A stretch of DNA of 64,000 nt from NCBI GenBank assembly GCA_963739985.1, contig CAVUCE010000021.1, positions 558,001 to 622,000 of the forward strand, given 5' to 3'. Made by a program: the position numbers and the translations under genes. Shown piece after piece: positions 1 through 8,528 of the stretch. Source of the stretch: CAVUCE01 sp963739985. Its GTDB lineage: Bacteria > Bacteroidota > Ignavibacteria > Ignavibacteriales > Ignavibacteriaceae. Below the pieces are notes generated by a model that worked only from the letters and a program-made list of their open reading frames with translations, was not told the DNA's origin and searched no databases. Position 1 is the stretch's first letter. Every line of letters starts with the position of its first letter.

Positions 1-785
1 ACAGAACTGCCGCCTGTCATCATTTTCTTTTGCATATCAAATGACGAATGGCAAGATGAACATTCTTTGTTCTTTTCATTAATATTATTTAAAATCATTT
101 CATCGTGTCTCGGGTGGTAAATTAATCTACCCCTTCCATCCATCACCCATGCAAAATCACCATCAGCTAATTTAAGAGGAGCGATAAATTGCTTCATTAG
201 CAGGTCAAAATCGATTAAATACACTATATATCCTAAAACTTTTAATGATCTGTTAGGGTTACTTATGTCGTGATTGAAGATTGGAGTAAGCATTAGAAAC
301 CCAAGCTCATCTTTACCATTTTCATGAATGATTGGAAATACCGGAGAGTACTTACAAATAGAAGATTTAACTTTTTTATGTGTAGAATTTATTTCATGCC
401 TTATCTCAGGACTAACCCATAAAGGAATACTGCCACCAACTTTCGCTTTTATACTTGCTGAAGTATCTAGAATGAATATTGTCCTTACAATTTTATCTTC
501 GTAATGGTTGTAAAAGAAATTTAAATGAAACTGAAGAGAATTTTTTTGGAAAGTTTTTACCTCCGGGTAATAGGATAGAAGCCGCATATCTTCAACCAGG
601 TTTTTTAGATAAAATTTTATTCCTGTTGTAGCAGCTTTCGCCATTTCCATCTGTTGTAGCTGATGATCTTTCTTAGCATCTTCAAGCGTACTTTCATACA
701 TCTTAACTACTGCAAAAAGAAAGACAATAGCTATCAGCGGAACGCCGGTAAGAATTAGAAACTTTATGGCTTTGTTTATATTCAC
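1..785 (-). CDS. Membrane sensor with Cache-like domain and CxxCH motif (5' part only)
   Basis: About 261 codons are visible before the gene leaves the window, so the output domain (histidine kinase, chemotaxis or diguanylate cyclase) is unknown. I chose the GTG at 785; an in-frame stop lies at 800-798 and a TTG at 794 is the only other close start. A single membrane segment (about residues 5-25) is followed by a long extracytoplasmic region that reads like a double Cache domain: helix, then a VRTIFILDTSASI strand, then LKVLGYIVYLIDFDLL and DGDFAWVMDGRGRLIYHP. Near the visible end is NKECSSCHSSF, a CxxCH motif of the kind that binds c-type haem. The fold call is from pattern only. Haem binding is inferred; a structural or metal-binding Cys pair is also possible. 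Confidence 0.65.
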   Translation of the reverse strand, partial: MNINKAIKFLILTGVPLIAIVFLFAVVKMYESTLEDAKKDHQLQQMEMAKAATTGIKFYLKNLVEDMRLLSYYPEVKTFQKNSLQFHLNFFYNHYEDKIVRTIFILDTSASIKAKVGGSIPLWVSPEIRHEINSTHKKVKSSICKYSPVFPIIHENGKDELGFLMLTPIFNHDISNPNRSLKVLGYIVYLIDFDLLMKQFIAPLKLADGDFAWVMDGRGRLIYHPRHDEMILNNINEKNKECSSCHSSFDMQKKMMTGGSS

Positions 786-977
786 AATCGCCAAATATTA
801 ATTTGTGATTATTTTAATTATAATTAACAAATAATACAACTAATAAATTATTTATTATTGCAAACTTTTGATTTCTAATTATTGTTTACTTCTTTAATAT
901 TGTAACAAAAGTTAGACTAAATTTCTAAGTTTTCTCCTATACCAAACCTTCTGTATAAAATTAAATTATTCACTACT

Positions 978-1211
978 ATTTCTTTAATAATTAGCAAAGA
1001 TTCACTAAGCTTAAAGATATTTATAATTTATAATGCAAAATTTTTGATAAAAAAGCGGGAAAAATTAATGGGAACAAAAATAATTTGGACAAAGATAGAT
1101 GAAGCTCCGGCTTTAGCTCCTAACCTCCGTTACCTATACTAAAATCCTTTATAAAGAATTTGGGAATTGAAATTGAGACAAAAGATATTTCAATTGCAGG
1201 AAGAATAATTG
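978..1211 (+). pseudogene. Truncated duplicate of icd promoter and 5' end
   Basis: This stretch repeats 12926-13161, covering the upstream region and the first ~48 codons of the isocitrate dehydrogenase gene. The copy has an ATG at 1068 and reads MGTKIIWTKIDEAPA, then loses one base relative to the intact gene and reaches a stop at once. Homology ends abruptly at 1211, inside AAGAATAATTG. The upstream part, including the GCGGGAAAAATTAATG start context, is almost unchanged. This copy cannot make enzyme, but it may keep an active promoter. It is a direct repeat of the downstream copy, about 11.9 kb away. Confidence 0.9.
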
Positions 1212-1269
1212 GAAAAGTAGTTGTTAATAATTAAACTAATTTTTCCTAAACTTAGTTGTAGTATTTAAG

Positions 1270-1301
1270 TATCAGACGCCATCAAAGGATGGTTTCTGAT
1301 A
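1270..1301. terminator. Imperfect hairpin, possible terminator
   Basis: ATCAGACGCCATC and GATGGTTTCTGAT pair with two mismatched positions around an AAAG loop. The hairpin lies between the icd fragment and the end of the T9SS operon that is transcribed toward it. No strong T tract follows, so the call is weak. Confidence 0.35.
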
Positions 1302-1440
1302 TTTGTACTTAATTATTACTTCAACCGTAATCACATTTTAAGGAAGTTCACAATTTCAAGAAATAATAAATTTAAATAGTTTTACTATTCTCTTTTGTGT
1401 TTTATAAAATAGTATTTTTTTAAGTTAACTACTTTAAGGT

Positions 1441-2295
1441 TTATTTTATCAGTATCATCTTTTTACTGCTATTAAATTTGCCCGCGGATAGTTTATAAAT
1501 GTAAATGCCGCTTGACAGTGACGAAGCATTAAAAGTTTCTTTATAACTTCCTGCTGGTTTGACCTCATTTTTTAATGTTGCAATTTCCTGCCCAAGTAAA
1601 TTGTAAACTTTTAATGTTACATGAGATTGAACAGGAAGATCAAACGAGATAGTTGTTATTGGATTAAATGGGTTTGGGTAATTCTGACCCAGATAAAAGA
1701 TATTTGGGTTTATTCCTTTTTGCTGCTCAACACCAGTTGCAACATTACTAAAAGCAAGGTCATCCAAAAGAAAATATGAACCATTGTAATCTCCGCCCGT
1801 TCCCGGTAAATCTTCTAATCCTACAGTTATAATCGAGGTATCCGGCAGATCATTGTTATAATAGTTTATATTAACTTGAAATTTTACAAAGCTGGATTGT
1901 TCATTTTGTATTGTTAAATCACCGTAACCTATGATCTGTCCATTTTTCAGCATTTGAATCCTTATATATATTGAATCGTTTCTAGAAACGAATTTATAAT
2001 ATCCTGTAAGAGTAGTATATCGGGCACTTTCAGTGATTCCTGTGAAGGACTGCAGAAAAGGGAAAATAGGAATATCAACCCCCAATACTGAGGTTACAAT
2101 TACTTCTCCTTTCACGGAGTAATTACCCGAGTGATTTTCAGTTGAAGGAGTTATGGTTGTTGTAAAATCATTATTAGTAAACCAGCCATCTGGTTCACCA
2201 TCAGCCCACTGTTCAAAATCACCATTTAATATTTGTGCACTTAACCAGGTATTAGCAGCAAAAAGAAAAATTAAGGAAATGAAAATCTTTTTCAT
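1441..2295 (-). CDS. Small T9SS-sorted secreted protein
   Basis: This 284-residue protein has a signal peptide (residues 1-20, ending LSAQ). Its N-terminal domain starts ILNGDFEQWADGEPDGW, a layout typical of galactose-binding-like beta-sandwich modules. A C-terminal type IX sorting domain starts at NYPNPFNPITTISF and ends KKMILIK. The same N-terminal motif opens the next gene upstream (2314-5052). The start has a good ribosome site (CAGGAGATAATAATG). It is the last gene of a three-gene minus-strand operon, 18 bases after its neighbour. The protein should be exported and either surface-anchored or released. No catalytic motif is visible, so a binding role is the most that can be inferred. Confidence 0.8.
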   Translation of the reverse strand: MKKIFISLIFLFAANTWLSAQILNGDFEQWADGEPDGWFTNNDFTTTITPSTENHSGNYSVKGEVIVTSVLGVDIPIFPFLQSFTGITESARYTTLTGYYKFVSRNDSIYIRIQMLKNGQIIGYGDLTIQNEQSSFVKFQVNINYYNNDLPDTSIITVGLEDLPGTGGDYNGSYFLLDDLAFSNVATGVEQQKGINPNIFYLGQNYPNPFNPITTISFDLPVQSHVTLKVYNLLGQEIATLKNEVKPAGSYKETFNASSLSSGIYIYKLSAGKFNSSKKMILIK

Positions 2296-2313
2296 TATTA
2301 TCTCCTGAAAAAT

Positions 2314-5052
2314 TTATTTTAAATAAATCATTTTTTTGGTTATAACATTATTTCCTGCCTGGATGCTATAGAAGTAAATTCCGCTTGACAATTTGCTGCC
2401 GTCAAATTTTACTTCATAACTACCGGCTTGTTTTATTACATTTACTATGGTGGCAACATCTTCACCAAGAATGTTGTATACCTTTAGAGTAACATGTGCT
2501 TGTTTCGGTATATCATATCTTATTGTTGTAACCGGATTAAACGGATTGGGATAATTCTGGTACAGAGTAAAAGTTTTGGGTATCTTCGATGAATATCTGC
2601 CTTTGATTTCGGTTATTTCATTTGAGACAAAAATTGAATCATCTATTGTTCCATCGTTACCATTGTCAATTAGAATTCTTACCTTGCTGTTTTCGATATC
2701 ACTCCAGGCCGGTACTATTTGATGGGATGAGTTCGAAGCCAGCCGTACTTTAGAATGAAAGAAAATCTCTTCTCTATCTGCTGATGCACCTCTCAAATGA
2801 AGATCATAATACTTTCCTGCACCATAATTGTTTAATAACAGGTCATTTCTATTCATCTCTCTTATGTTAATAGAATCGTCCTGTACAACTTCAATATTAT
2901 TAACCTCAAAATCTTTTTCACTGGTTTCCTCATCTATTATAGTTTGAAGATTTATAATCTTAGCGACTTCATCGGTGTTATTAATTTCCAAACCATCCGA
3001 AAAAGATAAATTATCATTTTCATTCGAATTTACATCATACCTCCTATAGTTATAAATTGTAGAATCGTCTATAAAAAAAATGTATGAAAAAGTATCTAAA
3101 TTATTTGTTAACCTAATAGAATATTTCCCTTTCGGTAAATAGTAACCAATGGGTGGATGAAATTGTCCGATTTTAGGAATAATAGGAATTGCATTTTTTA
3201 TATCGTTTATTAAACTGCTATCTTTAAAGTTGATTATTTCTCCAGATGCTGAAGAAATAATTATATCAGAATTACTAGAATTATATAGTTCAATGGGTGA
3301 CGACTGATCAAAATTATTATTTGATTTTGAACTTAAAATATTTCGCTTTGCCAAAACAGGTGTGTTAAAATGTTCTATACTTTGTATCCCGAGTGTACAA
3401 CCAGTTTTACCTTTCCCCCAACCAAATCCAGTCGCTTCTGCCCATGTATTTGCCAGTGAATCTATAATAATCCCCCGATTCGTTAAACCAGGATTGTTAC
3501 TGTCATAACATCTGACATTAAATCTTGAAGTATTCCCAATTCTATCCAGAGCATAAGCTGTAACTTCATGTCCTCCTGAAGACTTCGGCTTAGGATTATA
3601 AAACCCAAGCGGTCTTGCATCAACGTTATCCTGCCCTAGCATATCCTTAAGTTCCTGCAATGTCTGGCGAGCATCTACTTTCTGTCTTTGATTATCATAT
3701 GTTTCATATAAAGCACCAAATTGATCAAGAAAATATTTATTAATTACCAGGCGACTGATTTCATTTACTTTAGCAGTGAATAAATTTTGAAAATCTCCTA
3801 TTTCAGAGAACAAACTTAGAAGAGTTGATTTGTGATAAAAATAAAGTAAGCTTGTAACAGCAAAACCATAACAGGACCCACCCCAACCTTCTTTTACTGC
3901 TGACCATTTTGTTAAAGCTTTGGTTTTATAAGTTAAGTTTTTGCCGCTTCCATAATAGCACTGATGTATCCCAAATGCTTTTACAAATAATGGCCAATCG
4001 GGGAAATCATCCGAGAGTGCAGACTGAAAAGGAGCTTGGCGAGGATATTGCTTCGAAGTATTGGGATCAGTTCCATCGTAATAGTTGAATTGCTCCCACC
4101 ACGAAATTGGCCATGCATTAAAATCACAATTACAAAAAGCCCATCCATCCTGTCCGGGTTCATAAAGTTCAAAATCACCATTTACTTTCACACGTGTAAG
4201 CTGCCATGGTTTAAATTTAACTGATCGTTCATCTTTTATCTTTGAATCTTTTGAATCTTCAATTCGTAGTACTCCTTTTCGTGAAAGCAATTCCTTTGGA
4301 ACTTCCCAAATATATTTCTCAGAATCTGCAGGAAAGTTTGTTACAATTGTTTCAAAAGTATTTCCATTATCGACGCTGTATAAAAGATTTATTCTTTTAT
4401 TTCCTCCCATCCATCTTAAAGTATCTTTTTCGCCGGAAATAATAATGTCATTATCAGCCGGAGATATTAACGCTATAGAAAATTCCAAATCATCCAGGTA
4501 GAAAACACTTCCTTCATGTAAAGAACCGCTAATATTACATGATATTACCATGGAATCGGGAGTAGCTGTGGAATCCAGGTAATTTATATCTATAAAGATA
4601 GCACGGTATGCAGAATCATATTTTGTTGTTGTATAAGAACCATAGCCTAATCCCTTTTTTTGATCCCCAACATTTTTATAAACTGAAACATCTATAAAAA
4701 AACTTTCGTTTCCTTTAGGCTGAAACATTAAATAGCCTCTGACTTGTCTTGTTCGAGTTGCTATGGGCATTGCTTCATTTCTAACAGAGATGCTACTTAA
4801 CTGGGGATTCCTTAAAAAGGAACCTATTTCAGGATCAGATATTTTGATTACAGTTCCTTTAATCGCTAAAGCCCCAGTATATGGGCTTTGTGATTGAGTA
4901 ATTGGATAAGCATTCTCAGAAGAACTATTATTTGTGAGCCAACCAACCGGTTCACTTCCAAACCATTGCTCAAAATCTCCATTACGGATTTGAGCCTGGA
5001 TTAAATATGAAAATAAAAGCAGAATTGAAAATAATTTAGAATAAATCTTCAT
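2314..5052 (-). CDS. Large T9SS-secreted protein with papain-like Cys/His domain
   Basis: The 912-residue product has a signal peptide (1-20) and an N-terminal module (IRNGDFEQWFGSEPVGW) like that of the 1441-2295 protein. Then come a short beta domain (SPADNDIIISGEKDTLRWMG), a KPWQLTRVKVNGDFEL linker, and a central domain around WGGSCYGFAVTSL (Cys394) and GGHEVTAYALD (His495), followed by YDSNNPG (Asp517/Asn519). Cys, His and Asp/Asn in this order and setting resemble papain-fold or C39-like cysteine peptidases. A large beta-rich region and a T9SS sorting domain finish the protein. It is a paralogue of 5071-8061, and the three residues are conserved in both. Start: TGAGGTAAAAATTATG. Peptidase activity is inferred, not shown; a transglutaminase-like or inactive binding domain is an alternative. 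Confidence 0.7.
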   Translation of the reverse strand: MKIYSKLFSILLLFSYLIQAQIRNGDFEQWFGSEPVGWLTNNSSSENAYPITQSQSPYTGALAIKGTVIKISDPEIGSFLRNPQLSSISVRNEAMPIATRTRQVRGYLMFQPKGNESFFIDVSVYKNVGDQKKGLGYGSYTTTKYDSAYRAIFIDINYLDSTATPDSMVISCNISGSLHEGSVFYLDDLEFSIALISPADNDIIISGEKDTLRWMGGNKRINLLYSVDNGNTFETIVTNFPADSEKYIWEVPKELLSRKGVLRIEDSKDSKIKDERSVKFKPWQLTRVKVNGDFELYEPGQDGWAFCNCDFNAWPISWWEQFNYYDGTDPNTSKQYPRQAPFQSALSDDFPDWPLFVKAFGIHQCYYGSGKNLTYKTKALTKWSAVKEGWGGSCYGFAVTSLLYFYHKSTLLSLFSEIGDFQNLFTAKVNEISRLVINKYFLDQFGALYETYDNQRQKVDARQTLQELKDMLGQDNVDARPLGFYNPKPKSSGGHEVTAYALDRIGNTSRFNVRCYDSNNPGLTNRGIIIDSLANTWAEATGFGWGKGKTGCTLGIQSIEHFNTPVLAKRNILSSKSNNNFDQSSPIELYNSSNSDIIISSASGEIINFKDSSLINDIKNAIPIIPKIGQFHPPIGYYLPKGKYSIRLTNNLDTFSYIFFIDDSTIYNYRRYDVNSNENDNLSFSDGLEINNTDEVAKIINLQTIIDEETSEKDFEVNNIEVVQDDSINIREMNRNDLLLNNYGAGKYYDLHLRGASADREEIFFHSKVRLASNSSHQIVPAWSDIENSKVRILIDNGNDGTIDDSIFVSNEITEIKGRYSSKIPKTFTLYQNYPNPFNPVTTIRYDIPKQAHVTLKVYNILGEDVATIVNVIKQAGSYEVKFDGSKLSSGIYFYSIQAGNNVITKKMIYLK

Positions 5053-5070
5053 AATTTTTACCTCAAAATC

Positions 5071-8061
5071 TTATTTTAAAAGGATCATTTTTTTAGTTAT
5101 AAAATTATTTCCGGCCTGAATACTATAGAGGTAAATTCCGCTTGCAAGTTTGCTGCCGTCAAATTTTACTTCATAACTACCGGCTTGTTTTATCCCATTT
5201 ACTAAGGAGACAACTTCTTCGCCAAGCATGTTGTAAACCTTTAATGTTACATGCGATTGTATAGGAAGATCAAATGAAATTGTTGTAGTTGGATTAAACG
5301 GATTTGGATAATTCTGATGCAGTTGGAATTTATCCGGTTTATTTGAAGTATATTTTTCTTTAGTGCCAGTAGTTTGATTATCAACAAAAATTGAATCGTC
5401 AATCGTTCCGTCATTTCCATTATCAATTAATATTTTAATTGGAGAATTATCCAGATCATTCCAAGCAGGAATAATTTGATGAGATGAGTTTGATGTTATC
5501 TGAATTTGAGGATGATTGAAAATCATCTCTCCATCTGCTGAAGCACTTTTTACAGTAAGATCATAAGTTTTATTCCCGCCGTAATTATTTAATAAAAGAT
5601 CATCCTGACTCATTTTTTTAATTTTGATAGAATCATTTTTTACAAGTTTTAAATTATCCGTTTGAAAAACTTTTTCACTTATATCCTTATTAACAACTGT
5701 TTCTAAGGTTATATTCTTTTCAGAAACATCGGGATTTTTAATTTCTATTCCACCAGCCGAATATTTAAAAATATCCGATTCGCTATTATCAACTTTATTC
5801 CTTCTATAATGATAGAAGATTGAATCCATGTCAAATAAAACTTCTGACAATGAATCTTTAAAATTATCCATCTGGATTGAATAATTATCTGCCGGTAAAT
5901 CATACCCGATTGGCGGATGAAATCTGCTTGTAATGGGAATAATAGGATCTGCATTTTCAATTTCATTAAAAGTAGTGCTGTCTTTAAATCCAATTTTATT
6001 TCCGTTGCTGGAAGAAATTGTTATTTCTGCTTTAGAAGTATTATAGAGTATAAAATCACTAGAATTATCAGTGTTATTTTTCTTTAACGTTTCGGATATA
6101 TTATTTGTAGAAAATAATTTGGGTTTGCCAAGAAAATCTGCGCTTTCAAAAGAAAGATAACAGTGGGAAGACGCTGTTCCCCATTTGAATCCAGTACTGT
6201 CGCTCCAAGTATTTGAAGTTGAATCTAAATAAATAAAATCGTTATTCTCTTTGGGTTTGTTAGGATTATATAAAAGAATTTTAAAATTAGAATTATCATC
6301 AAATCTTTCAAGTTTATAAGGCACAACAATATGTCCGGCAGATTTAATTTTACCGTTCTCCCAATATTCAAGCAATTTCCCATCAACATTATTTTTGCTT
6401 AACATTTCTTTTAATTCGCTTAAAAGCTGCCGTGGTGATTTCTTCTTTAGCTGTTTCCTATCTTTTTGAAAGCTCCGTCCAAATTGATGTATATGGAAGT
6501 AGTTGATAGCATATTGTGCATCATAACAAAATGGAACAGTGGAAAGACTATCATAATCTTTATAATCGGGAATAAATTCAGTTAACTTTTGGTGATGGTA
6601 AAATCCCAAAAGACTGGTGATTGCAAATCCTTCACAGGATCCTTCCCAATCATGATTTATAAAATGCCATGCAAGAGTTGCGGCAGTATTATAAATAATG
6701 GGAGGATTTTTTCTAATATAACAAGGAGGTTTAATTCCAAAAACAGCGGTAAATAACGGCCAGTCAGGAAATGCTTTACTAGCAGTTGCTAAAAAGGGAT
6801 AACCAAAATAAATATGATCTGTGTTTGGATCTTTGCCTGATAAATAATCAAATTGACTCCACCAATCCTCAGGCCACATTGGTCCGTCGGGGCTATTATT
6901 GTTTACAAAACCCCACCCATCTCTTTTGGGAATGAAAAGTTTAAAATTACCATTAGTAGTATCAATACGCGAAAGCTGCCATGGTTTTATTTTAAATATT
7001 CCACTGTAACATATCTTATGAAGGAATGAAACCGTATCATTATCATCTACAATTTTTAGTTCTGCCTTTGTTGTAAGAAGTGATTCCGGTACATTCCAAG
7101 TATATTTGTTATCAATCGAGGTATAATTACTGTCAATTAAAGTAAAATTTCGACCCCTATCTGTGCTGTAATAAAGATCTACATTCCCCAATTGATTGTT
7201 ATAATTAATACTTTCAGGTTCCCCGGCAATTACAATATCATTCGTACGAGGACTTAATATTCCAAGAAATCCATCAGTAATAAAACTATTATTCTTATTA
7301 TCCAGCGAATCATTCCAGCTGTAACTTTCAACATTTATAAATCCGCTGTCAGATGGAACAACACCGGTTGGTACATTAAAAGATACTTGTGCGCCTTGTT
7401 TAGAAATGAAAAGGTAAGTAACGCTTGTTGAATCACCCAACACGGTTGAAACTGTCATAGTTTGTTTTATTCTTAATGCTTCATAACTTTCACCGCTTGG
7501 CAAGTGCATTGTACCATAGGCATCAACTTTAGCATATAGAGTAATAGGAGTTTGGAATGCACCCAATCCATTAACCGAAACAGATTGATTATATGAGCTG
7601 GTCCATGACGAATTAAAAGTCATTGGGAATTTTGCTTCGGTTCTCTCGGGATTGTTTTTGATAGAGACTAAATCATTGGGTTGGCTGCTTATTTTTGTAG
7701 CCGAACCTAAGTTGCCAAAAGTACTATTCAATGAATAGTAAGACCAAATTTCAGCTTCTTCTCCCTGATAATTACCATTATTGTACATAACAATATCGCT
7801 ATTTGGAAACTCCTCTGGGTTGGGTGCAACGGACTTATCAATACTTAATAAATAATACTTAAGATTCTCTGATAATCCAGTAAAGTCCCAGTTATTTCCT
7901 CCTCCGGTTGAACCAATATTAACTGATGCCGAACCATCATATTCATGAACCTGTGTAGTGTATCCAACTGTAAACATGTTTGACATGTCATCCTTTGTAA
8001 TAGTAATTTGAGCATAGATTGATATTGAAAACAATAATAGAATGTAAAATGTAAGTTTCAT
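5071..8061 (-). CDS. Large T9SS-secreted protein with papain-like Cys/His domain (paralogue)
   Basis: First gene of the three-gene operon; 996 residues. After the signal peptide (1-17) it has its own N-terminal beta domain of about 250 residues that replaces the NGDFEQW module of the paralogue. From LSPRTNDIVIAGEPESINY onward it runs parallel to 2314-5052: KPWQLSRIDTTNGNFKL, WEGSCEGFAITSLLGFYHH (Cys476), SAGHIVVPYKLERF (His577), LLYNPNKP, a long beta region containing FHPPIGYDLPADNYSIQ, and a T9SS sorting domain (NYPNPFNPTTTISF ... KKMILLK). The start has ACGGGAGAATTCATG. The shared core with changed N-terminus suggests a common catalytic or scaffold domain with different targeting modules. 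The function is unknown. Confidence 0.7.
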   Translation of the reverse strand: MKLTFYILLLFSISIYAQITITKDDMSNMFTVGYTTQVHEYDGSASVNIGSTGGGNNWDFTGLSENLKYYLLSIDKSVAPNPEEFPNSDIVMYNNGNYQGEEAEIWSYYSLNSTFGNLGSATKISSQPNDLVSIKNNPERTEAKFPMTFNSSWTSSYNQSVSVNGLGAFQTPITLYAKVDAYGTMHLPSGESYEALRIKQTMTVSTVLGDSTSVTYLFISKQGAQVSFNVPTGVVPSDSGFINVESYSWNDSLDNKNNSFITDGFLGILSPRTNDIVIAGEPESINYNNQLGNVDLYYSTDRGRNFTLIDSNYTSIDNKYTWNVPESLLTTKAELKIVDDNDTVSFLHKICYSGIFKIKPWQLSRIDTTNGNFKLFIPKRDGWGFVNNNSPDGPMWPEDWWSQFDYLSGKDPNTDHIYFGYPFLATASKAFPDWPLFTAVFGIKPPCYIRKNPPIIYNTAATLAWHFINHDWEGSCEGFAITSLLGFYHHQKLTEFIPDYKDYDSLSTVPFCYDAQYAINYFHIHQFGRSFQKDRKQLKKKSPRQLLSELKEMLSKNNVDGKLLEYWENGKIKSAGHIVVPYKLERFDDNSNFKILLYNPNKPKENNDFIYLDSTSNTWSDSTGFKWGTASSHCYLSFESADFLGKPKLFSTNNISETLKKNNTDNSSDFILYNTSKAEITISSSNGNKIGFKDSTTFNEIENADPIIPITSRFHPPIGYDLPADNYSIQMDNFKDSLSEVLFDMDSIFYHYRRNKVDNSESDIFKYSAGGIEIKNPDVSEKNITLETVVNKDISEKVFQTDNLKLVKNDSIKIKKMSQDDLLLNNYGGNKTYDLTVKSASADGEMIFNHPQIQITSNSSHQIIPAWNDLDNSPIKILIDNGNDGTIDDSIFVDNQTTGTKEKYTSNKPDKFQLHQNYPNPFNPTTTISFDLPIQSHVTLKVYNMLGEEVVSLVNGIKQAGSYEVKFDGSKLASGIYLYSIQAGNNFITKKMILLK

Positions 8062-8528
8062 GAATTCTCCCGTGTTTAATAATTTTGATATATTTATTAA
8101 GTGTTCATAACCGAAATTATTCAGCTACTTAACAATTGCATTTAGAAATGAGTAGTGCTTTTCTTTTACGTAATAATATCTCTAAGCTGGAAGTAGTATC
8201 TTGTCAAGATGTTTGTGCTTCACTCAGTGATTTTTACTTTGAATGTAGAACTATTCAGAGCCCCGCGTTTTTAGAGCTAATAACATTTACGTTAAAAAGT
8301 AAAAACGGTATTACTTATATTTAATTGGTGTTAAAGAAAATAACTGATTGGTTAGCGTTAATTATTTTATATTTCTTCAATCACATTAAAAGTATTAACC
8401 ATCGCCGTGACATACGATTAATCTTTTCTTAATTGCTTTTATAGAGAAGTTATTAGTTCAGTGAATGTTTTACTATTCAATTTGTTTCAAATTTTTGCTT
8501 TTTTGTAACAAATTAGAAACAATTTGGC
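8062..8528. promoter_or_regulatory. 467-bp gap between regulator and T9SS operon
   Basis: AT-rich spacer between the end of the hybrid regulator gene and the start of the T9SS operon. It should hold the operon promoter, perhaps a binding site for the upstream regulator's AraC domain. I see no clear palindrome and no convincing gene; a 62-codon open frame on the plus strand (8136-8324) looks like chance. Confidence 0.4.

Noticed and set aside
8136..8324. 62-codon plus-strand open frame in the promoter gap
   Set aside because: No ribosome site, no family match and AT-rich composition; chance frame.
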